Shown here: in pieces, positions 25,637-33,249 of the stretch
Layout of the letters: every line of letters starts with the position of its first letter
Position numbering within the stretch: position 1 is the stretch's first letter
Source of the DNA: an uncultured Tidjanibacter sp.
GTDB taxonomy: Bacteria > Bacteroidota > Bacteroidia > Bacteroidales > Rikenellaceae
Direction of reading: 5' to 3'
Assembly: GCA_944326085.1 (NCBI GenBank)
Contig: CALVCL010000002.1
Location: forward strand, 203,867-245,519
Length of the DNA: 41,653 bases
Translations under genes and position numbers: made by a program
The notes under the pieces: model-generated
The model's input: only the letters and a program-made list of their open reading frames with translations
The model's database searches: none
Told to the model about the DNA's origin: nothing

Positions 25637-27745
25637 TTACGAAATCATACCAAAATCCACCCCACCCTGATTTACATACTTCTCGCGCAGACGCGCAAGC
25701 AACGCATTCACCGGCATGGTAAGTGACGGGTCCTCGGCCAATATCCCCGATGCCACTCTGCGCGCATACTCAATGACCGCCGCATCCTTCGACAGTGAGG
25801 CTATTTTCAGTTCAAATACCGTACCGCTCTGCTGTGTACCGCTTATGTCGCCGGCACCCCTCAACTTGAGGTCGAGTTCCGAAAGGCGGAAACCGTCATT
25901 TGTCTCCACCATGGCATCGAGCCTTGCACGGGCCTCGCGCGAAAGTTTGTCTCCGCTCATCAATATACAGTACGACTGTTCTCCGCCTCGTCCCACACGG
26001 CCGCGCAGCTGATGAAGCTGCGACAGTCCGAAACGTTCGGCACTCTCTATCACCATCACCGTGGCATTAGGCACATCCACCCCCACCTCTATCACCGACG
26101 TGGCAACCATTACCTGCGTCTCACCGTCACGGAATGCACGCATACCCTCGTCCTTCTCCTCTGGACTGAGTTTCCCGTGCACCACCGAAAGGCGGTAATC
26201 AGGCAGGGGAAACTCACGCGACATGGTTTCAAAACCGTCATAAAGGTCCTTGTAATCCATCTTCTCCGACTCCTTAATCAGCGGATAGACCACATACACC
26301 TGACGCCCGCGCGCTATCTCGCGACGCATGAACCCGAAAAGCTTCATCCGCTGAGAGTCGTACAGATGACGTGTTATTATAGGTTTGCGTCCAGGCGGCA
26401 ACTCGTCAATCACCGACACGTCGAGGTCGCCATACAGTGTCATGGCCAGCGTACGCGGTATGGGAGTGGCTGTCATGACAAGTACGTGCGGCGGACGGCT
26501 GTTCTTTGTCCACATGCGTGCCCTTTGCTCCACACCAAAACGGTGCTGCTCATCAATAACTACAAGACCAAGATTGTCGAACTTCACGCGCTCCTCTATA
26601 AGTGCATGTGTTCCTATCAATATATGGAGACGTCCGTAGGCAAGTTCTTCGAGAATTGTATCGCGTTCCTTCTTGCGCGTGGAACCGGTAAGCACCGCCA
26701 CATTCACCCCCAGCCCTTCAACCATACGACTTATAGAGGCGAAATGCTGACGCGCCAATATTTCGGTCGGCACCATCATGCATGACTGGAACCCGTTGTC
26801 GGCAGCCAGCAGCATTGCCATAAGTGCCACCATTGTCTTGCCGCTTCCGACATCACCCTGCAGCAGACGGTTCATCTGGTGTCCCGTCACGGTATCGGAC
26901 CTTATCTCGCGCACGACACGTTTCTGTGCTTCGGTCAGCTGGAAAGGCAGTTTCTCTCCATAGAAACCGTTGAAAAACTCTCCGACCCTCGGGAAATAAA
27001 ATCCGTCAGCCGCCGTGGTCCGCGTGGCACGACGCGACAATATGGCAAGCTGTATACCGAGCAGCTCCTCAAACTTAAGCCTGTACTCCGCCCGACGCAG
27101 AAGTTCCTGCGACTGCGGGAAATGTATGTTGTACAATGCGTCGCGCAACGGCATAAGGTCGTTCTCGGCAATTATACGCTGCGGCAGTGTCTCCACGATA
27201 CGGTCCTTAACATGCTCCCAAAGATTCACCATTATGCGGGCTATGCCTTTGGAGGAGAGCTGTACCCCGGTAAGTTTCTCGGTGCTGCTGTACACACCCT
27301 GCAGTCCGCCTGTCGGCCTGTTGACAAGCGCCTCGACAAGGTCAATCTCCGGATGTACAAACGACAGACTGTTGCGGAATACGTTCGGCCGTCCGAATAT
27401 CACATACTCCCGTCCTGGTTCTATCTGCTTCTCCACCCATTTCGCCCCGCTGAACCACACAAGGTCAGCAATGCCCGACCCATCCGACACCGCCACACGC
27501 AGACGCCGCTTGCGTCCTTCGCCTTCATAGGCCATACCGGTCACACGAGCCCTTATTTGGATGTAGGCAGGCAGTTCACCACCCAGTTCACCGATACGGA
27601 ACACTCTGGTACGGTCAACATAACGAAACGGGAAATAATAGAGCAGATCGCCGAACGTACATATACCAAGCTCCTTAGACAGAAGCGAGGCACGTTTCTC
27701 GCCTACACCGGCAAGGAACTTTATATCATAGTCGAGAACAGACAT
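25637..27745 (-). CDS. recG: ATP-dependent DNA helicase RecG
   Basis: RecG remodels stalled replication forks and Holliday junctions. From the ATG at 27745 it has 702 residues. The N-terminal wedge domain with its OB fold (about 60-160) precedes the helicase core: Walker A GDVGSGKT at 297-304, DEQH at 398-401, TATPIPRT, and the C-terminal QLHQLRGRVGRG. The TRG-like end MRAFRDGETQVMVATSVIEVGVDVPNATVMVIESAERFG is intact. A longer frame begins at 27811, but a -7 box lies between, so the ATG at 27745 is preferred. The gene is divergent from ispG. Confidence 0.97.
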   Translation of the reverse strand: MSVLDYDIKFLAGVGEKRASLLSKELGICTFGDLLYYFPFRYVDRTRVFRIGELGGELPAYIQIRARVTGMAYEGEGRKRRLRVAVSDGSGIADLVWFSGAKWVEKQIEPGREYVIFGRPNVFRNSLSFVHPEIDLVEALVNRPTGGLQGVYSSTEKLTGVQLSSKGIARIMVNLWEHVKDRIVETLPQRIIAENDLMPLRDALYNIHFPQSQELLRRAEYRLKFEELLGIQLAILSRRATRTTAADGFYFPRVGEFFNGFYGEKLPFQLTEAQKRVVREIRSDTVTGHQMNRLLQGDVGSGKTMVALMAMLLAADNGFQSCMMVPTEILARQHFASISRMVEGLGVNVAVLTGSTRKKERDTILEELAYGRLHILIGTHALIEERVKFDNLGLVVIDEQHRFGVEQRARMWTKNSRPPHVLVMTATPIPRTLAMTLYGDLDVSVIDELPPGRKPIITRHLYDSQRMKLFGFMRREIARGRQVYVVYPLIKESEKMDYKDLYDGFETMSREFPLPDYRLSVVHGKLSPEEKDEGMRAFRDGETQVMVATSVIEVGVDVPNATVMVIESAERFGLSQLHQLRGRVGRGGEQSYCILMSGDKLSREARARLDAMVETNDGFRLSELDLKLRGAGDISGTQQSGTVFELKIASLSKDAAVIEYARRVASGILAEDPSLTMPVNALLARLREKYVNQGGVDFGMIS

Positions 27746-27765
27746 CGGCAAAACGGTTTTATACG

Positions 27766-27773
27766 CAAATATA
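27766..27773 (-). promoter_or_regulatory. -7 box of the recG promoter
   Basis: TATATTTG on the minus strand, about 20 nt before the recG ATG. No clear -33 TTG lies at the right distance, so strength is uncertain. Confidence 0.6.
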
Positions 27774-27856
27774 CAGTATTTCCCCAACACTCCTTGCCGC
27801 GTTGCGCCCATGTCCCAAAATTACGGTAACGACATACGCCATGACATCTTTTCAAT

Positions 27857-27864
27857 TAAATTTG
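27857..27864 (+). promoter_or_regulatory. -7 box of the ispG promoter
   Basis: TAAATTTG on the plus strand, 21 nt before the ATG at 27886. No clear -33 partner is seen. It supports the shorter ispG start. Confidence 0.55.
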
Positions 27865-27885
27865 TGGTACCAAATACCTTCAATC

Positions 27886-29472
27886 ATGGATGCAACAAGG
27901 TACGAAACGCTCCGCAGGGCGTGGAACGAGGCCACTACCCCGCAGCGCCGCAAAAGCAGTGAGGTACGCATAGGTCCGGTTACCATAGGGGGCGAACGCC
28001 CAGTCGCCGTACAGTCGATGACAGACCGCAACACAAACGATACGGAAGCCTGCATAGAACAAATTGGCCGTATACGTGCCGCCGGCGGACATATAGTAAG
28101 ACTTACAACTCAGGGACTGCGCGAGGCGGCCAGCATGCACACGATAGCCGCCGAGGTACGCAAACGCTGGATCGATACCGCTCTTGTGGCCGATGTACAC
28201 TTCGTGCCGCAGGTTGCCGATGCCGTAGCCGATACAGTCGACAAGGTGCGCATCAACCCTGGCAACTACAACGACCGCGGAGGCAGTTTTGCCGCGCTGG
28301 TCGACAAATGCCGCAAAAACAGCACCGCACTGCGCATCGGTGTTAACCACGGCTCGCTGTCACCGGCCATGGTTGACCGTTACGGCGACACTCCGGAGGG
28401 TATGGTCGAATCGGCCATGGAATTCCTGCGCGCCTGCCGCGACATGAACTTCGACCAGGTGGTAATATCCATGAAATCGAGCAACACACGTGTCATGGTA
28501 CACGCCTACCGAATGCTCACGGCCGCCATGTATGCCGAAGGAATGGAATACCCGCTCCACCTTGGCGTAACAGAGGCCGGCAACGGCATAGAGGGACGCA
28601 TCAAGTCCGCCGTCGGAATAGGTGCACTTCTGGCCGACGGTGTCGGCGACACCATACGCGTATCACTTACCGAAGCACCCGAAAACGAAATACCAGTAGC
28701 CAAGGCATTGGTTAATTACTTCTCTCACCGCAGTCGTGCCACCTATGTCCGTACGGCATATACAGAGGTATGCGACCCGTTCTCATACACGAGAAGGCAG
28801 ACCATCCCCGAAGGACGCCTTGGCGGAAACAACATTCCTCTGCTCTACTCCGAACTCAACAGCGATGAGATGGCGGCCTTGACCGAATGTCGTATAGCGT
28901 TGCTCACCGCCAACGGCAACGACCCCGTATCGGAATGGCGCCGCGCCATAACCGACATGCAGCGCAGCGGTGACACACGCCCCGTCATACTCCACCGCCG
29001 TTACGACACATGCAACACGGAAGCCCTCGCACTGGAAGCAGCCGCCGACTTCGGCGTAATGTTTATCGACGGTCTGGCCGACGGCATATATGTCGAAGCC
29101 ACAGGAGTACAGCAGTCCGACGCCGATACAATAGCACTCGACATTCTGCAGGCTGCACGTGCCCGCATGAGCAAAACGGAATTTATTTCCTGCCCTGGCT
29201 GCGGCCGTACACTATATGCGTTGCACGATACGCTGGCCATGATAAAGGAACGACTGTCGCACCTGCGCGGATTGAAGATTGGGGTCATGGGTTGTATAGT
29301 GAACGGCCCCGGCGAAATGGCCGATGCCGACTACGGTTACGTGGGTGCCGCTCCAGGCCACATATCGCTTTACCGCGGCCGTGAAGCGGTACGCCGCAAC
29401 ATTCCGCAGGAGAAGGCTCTCGATGCCCTCGTGGAACTCATCAAGGCCGACGGCCGCTGGGTTGAACCTTGA
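27886..29472 (+). CDS. ispG: 4-hydroxy-3-methylbut-2-enyl-diphosphate synthase (three-domain type)
   Basis: IspG reduces MEcPP to HMBPP in the MEP isoprenoid pathway using a [4Fe-4S] cluster. From the ATG at 27886 it has 528 residues, much longer than E. coli IspG (about 370). The extra middle domain (roughly residues 260-400) is the feature of Bacteroidota, Chlamydia and plant enzymes. Cluster ligands are Cys436, Cys439 (SCPGCGRT), Cys470 (MGCIVNGPGE) and Glu477. The TIM barrel starts with VTIGGERPVAVQSMTDRNTND. The frame is open further upstream to 27802, but that would overlap the recG start region. Confidence 0.96.
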   Translation: MDATRYETLRRAWNEATTPQRRKSSEVRIGPVTIGGERPVAVQSMTDRNTNDTEACIEQIGRIRAAGGHIVRLTTQGLREAASMHTIAAEVRKRWIDTALVADVHFVPQVADAVADTVDKVRINPGNYNDRGGSFAALVDKCRKNSTALRIGVNHGSLSPAMVDRYGDTPEGMVESAMEFLRACRDMNFDQVVISMKSSNTRVMVHAYRMLTAAMYAEGMEYPLHLGVTEAGNGIEGRIKSAVGIGALLADGVGDTIRVSLTEAPENEIPVAKALVNYFSHRSRATYVRTAYTEVCDPFSYTRRQTIPEGRLGGNNIPLLYSELNSDEMAALTECRIALLTANGNDPVSEWRRAITDMQRSGDTRPVILHRRYDTCNTEALALEAAADFGVMFIDGLADGIYVEATGVQQSDADTIALDILQAARARMSKTEFISCPGCGRTLYALHDTLAMIKERLSHLRGLKIGVMGCIVNGPGEMADADYGYVGAAPGHISLYRGREAVRRNIPQEKALDALVELIKADGRWVEP

Positions 29473-29577
29473 ATTAAACCCAAAACGTACACATACAAAA
29501 ATTCGATAAGAGTTGCCTGACACAATTCATCGCTTACCGAGTTATTTAACAGCCGCTATTGTGTCTGCCTTTGCATA

Positions 29578-30153
29578 ATGTACAAAACGGAGACCATAAC
29601 CGGTTATATTCCGGTCGCAGAATACATCGGACATTACCGCGATACCTCACGCTTTATTGCCTGCTGCAAGACGTGCGGCAACTACGGGCACGTATGGTCG
29701 TGCCCTCCATACTCGAGCGACCCGCTCGGCGACCTGTCGCGTTTCGGCACGGCACACATCGTGGCGGTAAAGGTAATTCCAGACGACACCGTGCGCCACA
29801 AACCTCACGATGCAGAAAGCATGGCGGAAATATCCATGTCTCTGCTGGCAGAGGTACGCCGCGATTTCGACAGCCACCTGCTCGATATGGAACGCGACCA
29901 CTCTGATAACCTTGCCTTCATGCCAGGAAGTTGCATTATATGCGGCCGCGGCAAATGCGCACGTCGCAGCGGCATGCCATGCCTTCACCCCGAGAAGGTG
30001 CGCCCATCGCTCGAAGCATGTGGTTTCGACGTAAACCGTACGGCATCAGAGCTGCTCGGCATACCGCTCAAATGGAGCGAAGGCAACGTGCTGCCGGAAT
30101 ATTTCCTGCTGGTAGGAGCCGTATTCCTCAACAGACAAAACGAACAGCCATGA
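29578..30153 (+). CDS. DUF2284 putative metal-binding protein
   Basis: DUF2284 proteins are predicted to bind metal and have no assigned reaction. The 191-residue protein has two cysteine groups. The first is FIACCKTCGNYGHVWSCPPY (residues about 27-46). The second is GSCIICGRGKCARRSGMPCLHP (about 120-141), similar to small iron-sulfur or corrinoid-linked proteins. The stop codon (30151-30153) overlaps the start of the PP-loop gene in an ATGA arrangement, so the two are translationally coupled and their products may act together. Confidence 0.88.
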   Translation: MYKTETITGYIPVAEYIGHYRDTSRFIACCKTCGNYGHVWSCPPYSSDPLGDLSRFGTAHIVAVKVIPDDTVRHKPHDAESMAEISMSLLAEVRRDFDSHLLDMERDHSDNLAFMPGSCIICGRGKCARRSGMPCLHPEKVRPSLEACGFDVNRTASELLGIPLKWSEGNVLPEYFLLVGAVFLNRQNEQP

Positions 30154-30854
30154 CACACCGTTCCAAAGCCGTTTTCAACTGGAGCGGCGGCAAAGATTCC
30201 GCCCTCGCCCTGCTCAAGGCAGTGCGCTCCGACGAATACGACATTGTATCGCTTCTGACCACAGTAAACGGCAGCAGCGGAAGGTCGTCCATGCACGCCA
30301 TACCGCAGCATCTTCTCGAAGCACAGGCCGCATCGACAGGTATTCCGCTTATGACCGTACCTCTGCCAGCCAATGGCGGCATGGACGAATACGCAAACGC
30401 CATGAGGCATGCCGTCGAACATTTCAAGGCCCAAGGTGTATCGTGCTTCATTTTCGGCGACATATTCCTGCACGATGTACGCTTGTACCGCGAACAACAG
30501 CTGGCACCGTACGGTATCGAGGTCGCAGAACCACTGTGGGGACTGTCATCACAGGAAGTAATGGAAGAATTCATCGCCTCGGGGCTACGCAGCATAATAG
30601 TAACTACAATGGCCGACCTGCTCGGACGTGAATATATCGGCCGAACACTCGACCGCACTCTCATCGAAAGTTTTCCAGCAGGAATAGACCCTTGCGGCGA
30701 AAACGGAGAGTATCACACGTTCTGTTTCGACGGACCTCTGTTCTCGCGCCCGATAAGCTACACTCTCGGCGAACCGCTACACATATCCAATGATATAGGT
30801 CTTGACGACGGGACTACACGCACATTTCACTATTGGCATGCGCGTCTCGAATAA
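30150..30854 (+). CDS. PP-loop ATP pyrophosphatase related to diphthine-ammonia ligase (Dph6-like)
   Basis: The 234-residue protein has the PP-loop NWSGGKDSALALL (SGGKDS at 12-17), the conserved EPLWGLSSQEVMEEFIASG and the family signature GIDPCGENGEYHTFCFDGPLF. Eukaryotic and archaeal Dph6 amidates diphthine on EF-2. Bacteria have no diphthamide, so the annotation 'diphthine-ammonia ligase' cannot describe the true reaction here. An ATP-dependent amidation or thiolation of another substrate is likely. The start ATG overlaps the stop of the DUF2284 gene. The frame is open further upstream, but that would read over DUF2284. Confidence 0.88.
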   Translation: MTHRSKAVFNWSGGKDSALALLKAVRSDEYDIVSLLTTVNGSSGRSSMHAIPQHLLEAQAASTGIPLMTVPLPANGGMDEYANAMRHAVEHFKAQGVSCFIFGDIFLHDVRLYREQQLAPYGIEVAEPLWGLSSQEVMEEFIASGLRSIIVTTMADLLGREYIGRTLDRTLIESFPAGIDPCGENGEYHTFCFDGPLFSRPISYTLGEPLHISNDIGLDDGTTRTFHYWHARLE

Positions 30855-30910
30855 AGATAGTGAACGATATCTTTCTGCATTTTCCGAAAAAGAGATTTAA
30901 CTTTGTCGAC

Positions 30911-31705
30911 ATGAAGATACTCTACACGGCACTCGGCAGCGTAGCTCTGACGCTTGGCATTATTGGCATATTCCTGCCGCTGCTGCCGACAACTCCGTTT
31001 CTACTGCTGTCCGCATGGCTTTACTGCAAAAGTTCCGACCGCCTATACGGATGGCTCATGAGTCATCCGCAACTTGGCTCATATATACGCAACTACCGCA
31101 TAAACAAGGCAATAACCCTTAAAAGCAAAATCACTGCCGTAACAATGCTATGGTTCACCATGACCATATGCATAGTTTTCGTTGCCGACTCTCTATGGCT
31201 GCGCTGCATGTTGGGTGTGATACTTGCAGGCGTAACCTGGCACCTGCTGTCATTCCGCACCATGGCGAAAGATGAAAACCTGCATATCGTAAAAGTTAAC
31301 ACTCCATGTCTCATTGAGCAGGCTGCAATTGTCAACGGTACCTCAACGGATGACATAATATCCCGCATTGCCGCAGGCTCCGAGTACTATATTCTGCGCA
31401 ATGCTGTAATGCCGGTAGGCACCATGTCCGTAAAGCTATGCCGTGACGGCATAATGCATCTTGAACATATGAACCTCATCTCTACAGTTCACAGAGACAG
31501 TTATGAACGGCAGGCCTTCATGTTCCTTGAGTACCGTTGCAAATACATGGGATTTCATACCATACACCTTACCGTCAGCAAGAACGACATCCAGACTGCG
31601 GCTTCATTACGCGACAAAGGCTTCTCGATAATAGCCGATGCCACGGAAAACGACACATACACCATGTTAAACACTTTCGATACGCGCCATCGGCGTATCG
31701 CATGA
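30911..31705 (+). CDS. DUF454 (YbaN-like) membrane protein with a C-terminal possible GNAT-like domain
   Basis: Residues 1 to about 115 match DUF454: LGIIGIFLPLLPTTPFLLLSAWLYCKSS, then GWLMSHPQLGSYIRNYR, and two more membrane segments. Most family members end there (about 120 residues). This protein continues to 264. The tail (about 125-258) reads like a worn GNAT fold: EYYILRNAVMPVGTMSVKL as strands 2-3, a central segment where the acetyl-CoA loop (RxxGxG) is not recognisable, and HTIHLTVSKNDIQTAASLRDKGF as the usual end. The frame is continuous. A -7-like TAACTTTG lies only 6 nt before the ATG. Enzyme activity is uncertain given the missing loop. Confidence 0.7.
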   Translation: MKILYTALGSVALTLGIIGIFLPLLPTTPFLLLSAWLYCKSSDRLYGWLMSHPQLGSYIRNYRINKAITLKSKITAVTMLWFTMTICIVFVADSLWLRCMLGVILAGVTWHLLSFRTMAKDENLHIVKVNTPCLIEQAAIVNGTSTDDIISRIAAGSEYYILRNAVMPVGTMSVKLCRDGIMHLEHMNLISTVHRDSYERQAFMFLEYRCKYMGFHTIHLTVSKNDIQTAASLRDKGFSIIADATENDTYTMLNTFDTRHRRIA

Positions 31706-31751
31706 TTTAAGGTTTATGAGTATATTTGCGACACAACACAGGTTAAAAAAC

Positions 31752-33047
31752 ATGAATATTTCCACCGTTGCCCGCAATAGGGCAGTTCTTATATTTATTG
31801 CCATTACATCCTGCTGGTTGGCTTTCACGGCAACATCATGCATCTCGCAGGATGAAGGCTTTGTAAACATAGCAGACGGCAGGCACGACATATCACTCTC
31901 CGGCACAAACCCCGTAACAATAGAATTCGAGGCCAGCTCCGACTGGTATGCCCGTACCTATTACAACGAGACATCCTCCTCGGACAACACCGAAGAGCAA
32001 CGCTGGCTCAATGTCACCCCTCTGTCCGGAACGGCAAACGATACCTACATAACCATTATGGCTACCTCTCCCAATTACACCGGCATCGACAAAACGGCCC
32101 GTGTTGAAATCAAGCTGCCGGGCGGTGCGGGTGCGATCATAAACGTTACCCACCCTGCTGTCGCAAAGCCGCGCAATCTTGCCTCCATTACCCGTTCCAT
32201 GGCCGGAGGTACTATTGCTGGACCGACTCTGTTGTCATTCCAATACACGGAAGGCAGCGACGGCGAGGCTATCGTTACATCGTTTTCCTCGGGAACCGGT
32301 TCATCTGCAACCACATATTCGGCCACCACAGGCAGTTCATCGGGTGAAATCATTATGCGCACCGGAACCACTGAGAGTTCACTGCCAATATCCATGCTCA
32401 ATGAGCGTATTTACGAATACAGCGACGCAGTATGGTCATTCTCCGACGTCAACTCAGGTATAGTTCTCAATACCTCCACAGTATCATTCAGTTTCAACTA
32501 CGACTCCAGCGAGGACAAGTTGCTCAAACAGATAACACGCAACGAAACAATTACCATGGATGACGGAGAACTCCTTAATCCCGAACGTCTCGTCACCGAA
32601 ACATACAACTATACCTACGACGACTTCCTGCGCATAGACAGCCTCTGTCACATTACCACATACAATCAGAATACGGCCGAACCGGTAAGTGATACTGTAT
32701 CCTACAAACTCTTCTATCCGAACGACGGGACACTTCAGTCGAACACACTCACGGCCAATATCGTTGACATGCTGTTGTTCCCCGAACTTCAGGGCTCGCC
32801 ATTTTACACCACGACTGGCTTCAGTACGCTCGGCCTGACCGGCACAATGCAGACCAGTTTCCCTGCAAGCGCAAAAGTAGAGGCAAAAATACATTCCGAG
32901 GAAGGGTTGGCGATAATGTGGCCCGAAACCTACCTCTACATATACCAAATGTCCGGAACGGAACTGAGTTCAATGTCGGTACGCATGACATATCCGGATG
33001 CCGCGACATCCAACGTGCTGACAACATTCTCCTACGAAGAAGATTAA
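31752..33047 (+). CDS. Lipoprotein with an N-terminal BACON-like domain, function unknown
   Basis: From the ATG at 31752 it has 431 residues. The lipoprotein signal peptide ends at Cys30 (TATSCISQDEGF); the acidic residues that follow are compatible with surface export. Residues about 45-135 show the BACON-type pattern: EFEASSDWYART, then WLNVTPLSGTANDTYITIMATSPN, then ARVEIKLPGGAGAIINVTHPA. The C-terminal 290 residues are rich in Ser, Thr and Tyr and look like beta strands; I do not recognise them. TATATTTG lies at 31721-31728, a plausible -7 box that excludes the longer frame from 31716. A terminator follows. Confidence 0.75.
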   Translation: MNISTVARNRAVLIFIAITSCWLAFTATSCISQDEGFVNIADGRHDISLSGTNPVTIEFEASSDWYARTYYNETSSSDNTEEQRWLNVTPLSGTANDTYITIMATSPNYTGIDKTARVEIKLPGGAGAIINVTHPAVAKPRNLASITRSMAGGTIAGPTLLSFQYTEGSDGEAIVTSFSSGTGSSATTYSATTGSSSGEIIMRTGTTESSLPISMLNERIYEYSDAVWSFSDVNSGIVLNTSTVSFSFNYDSSEDKLLKQITRNETITMDDGELLNPERLVTETYNYTYDDFLRIDSLCHITTYNQNTAEPVSDTVSYKLFYPNDGTLQSNTLTANIVDMLLFPELQGSPFYTTTGFSTLGLTGTMQTSFPASAKVEAKIHSEEGLAIMWPETYLYIYQMSGTELSSMSVRMTYPDAATSNVLTTFSYEED

Positions 33048-33065
33048 CACTCTATTACAAACATT

Positions 33066-33097
33066 ATAAAGGCAGGGACTTTTGTTCCTGCCTTTAT
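33066..33097 (+). terminator. Terminator of the BACON-like lipoprotein gene
   Basis: An 11-bp perfect stem (ATAAAGGCAGG with CCTGCCTTTAT) lies 19 nt past the stop. Beyond it, at 33144-33159, GGTCAA-type hexamers repeat (AGGTCAAGGTCAAGGTCA), a minor tandem repeat. Confidence 0.82.
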
Positions 33098-33189
33098 GTG
33101 TACATAGGCACAATCTGCTGTACCTTGACTGTCTACAATATTAGGTCAAGGTCAAGGTCAATGACCAATACCAGCACACCCATGCAAAA

Positions 33190-33223
33190 AAAGCTGGCGT
33201 CACACATGTGTGACACCAGCTTT
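33190..33223 (-). terminator. Terminator of the M16 peptidase gene
   Basis: A long near-perfect palindrome (AAAGCTGG, one mismatch, then GTCACACATGTGTGAC, then CCAGCTTT) is followed on the minus strand by seven T. It lies about 27 nt past the M16 stop. Confidence 0.9.
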
Positions 33224-33249
33224 CAATAATGCGATGTGAGATTGCCCGT

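Noticed and set aside
27802..27885. N-terminal extension of ispG from 27802
   Set aside because: A -7 box lies within it and the extra residues do not match IspG. The ATG at 27886 gives a standard start.
33144..33161. A hexamer repeat (GGTCAA three times) as a possible integration or att site
   Set aside because: It is only three short units with no recombinase, target-site duplication or foreign gene nearby.
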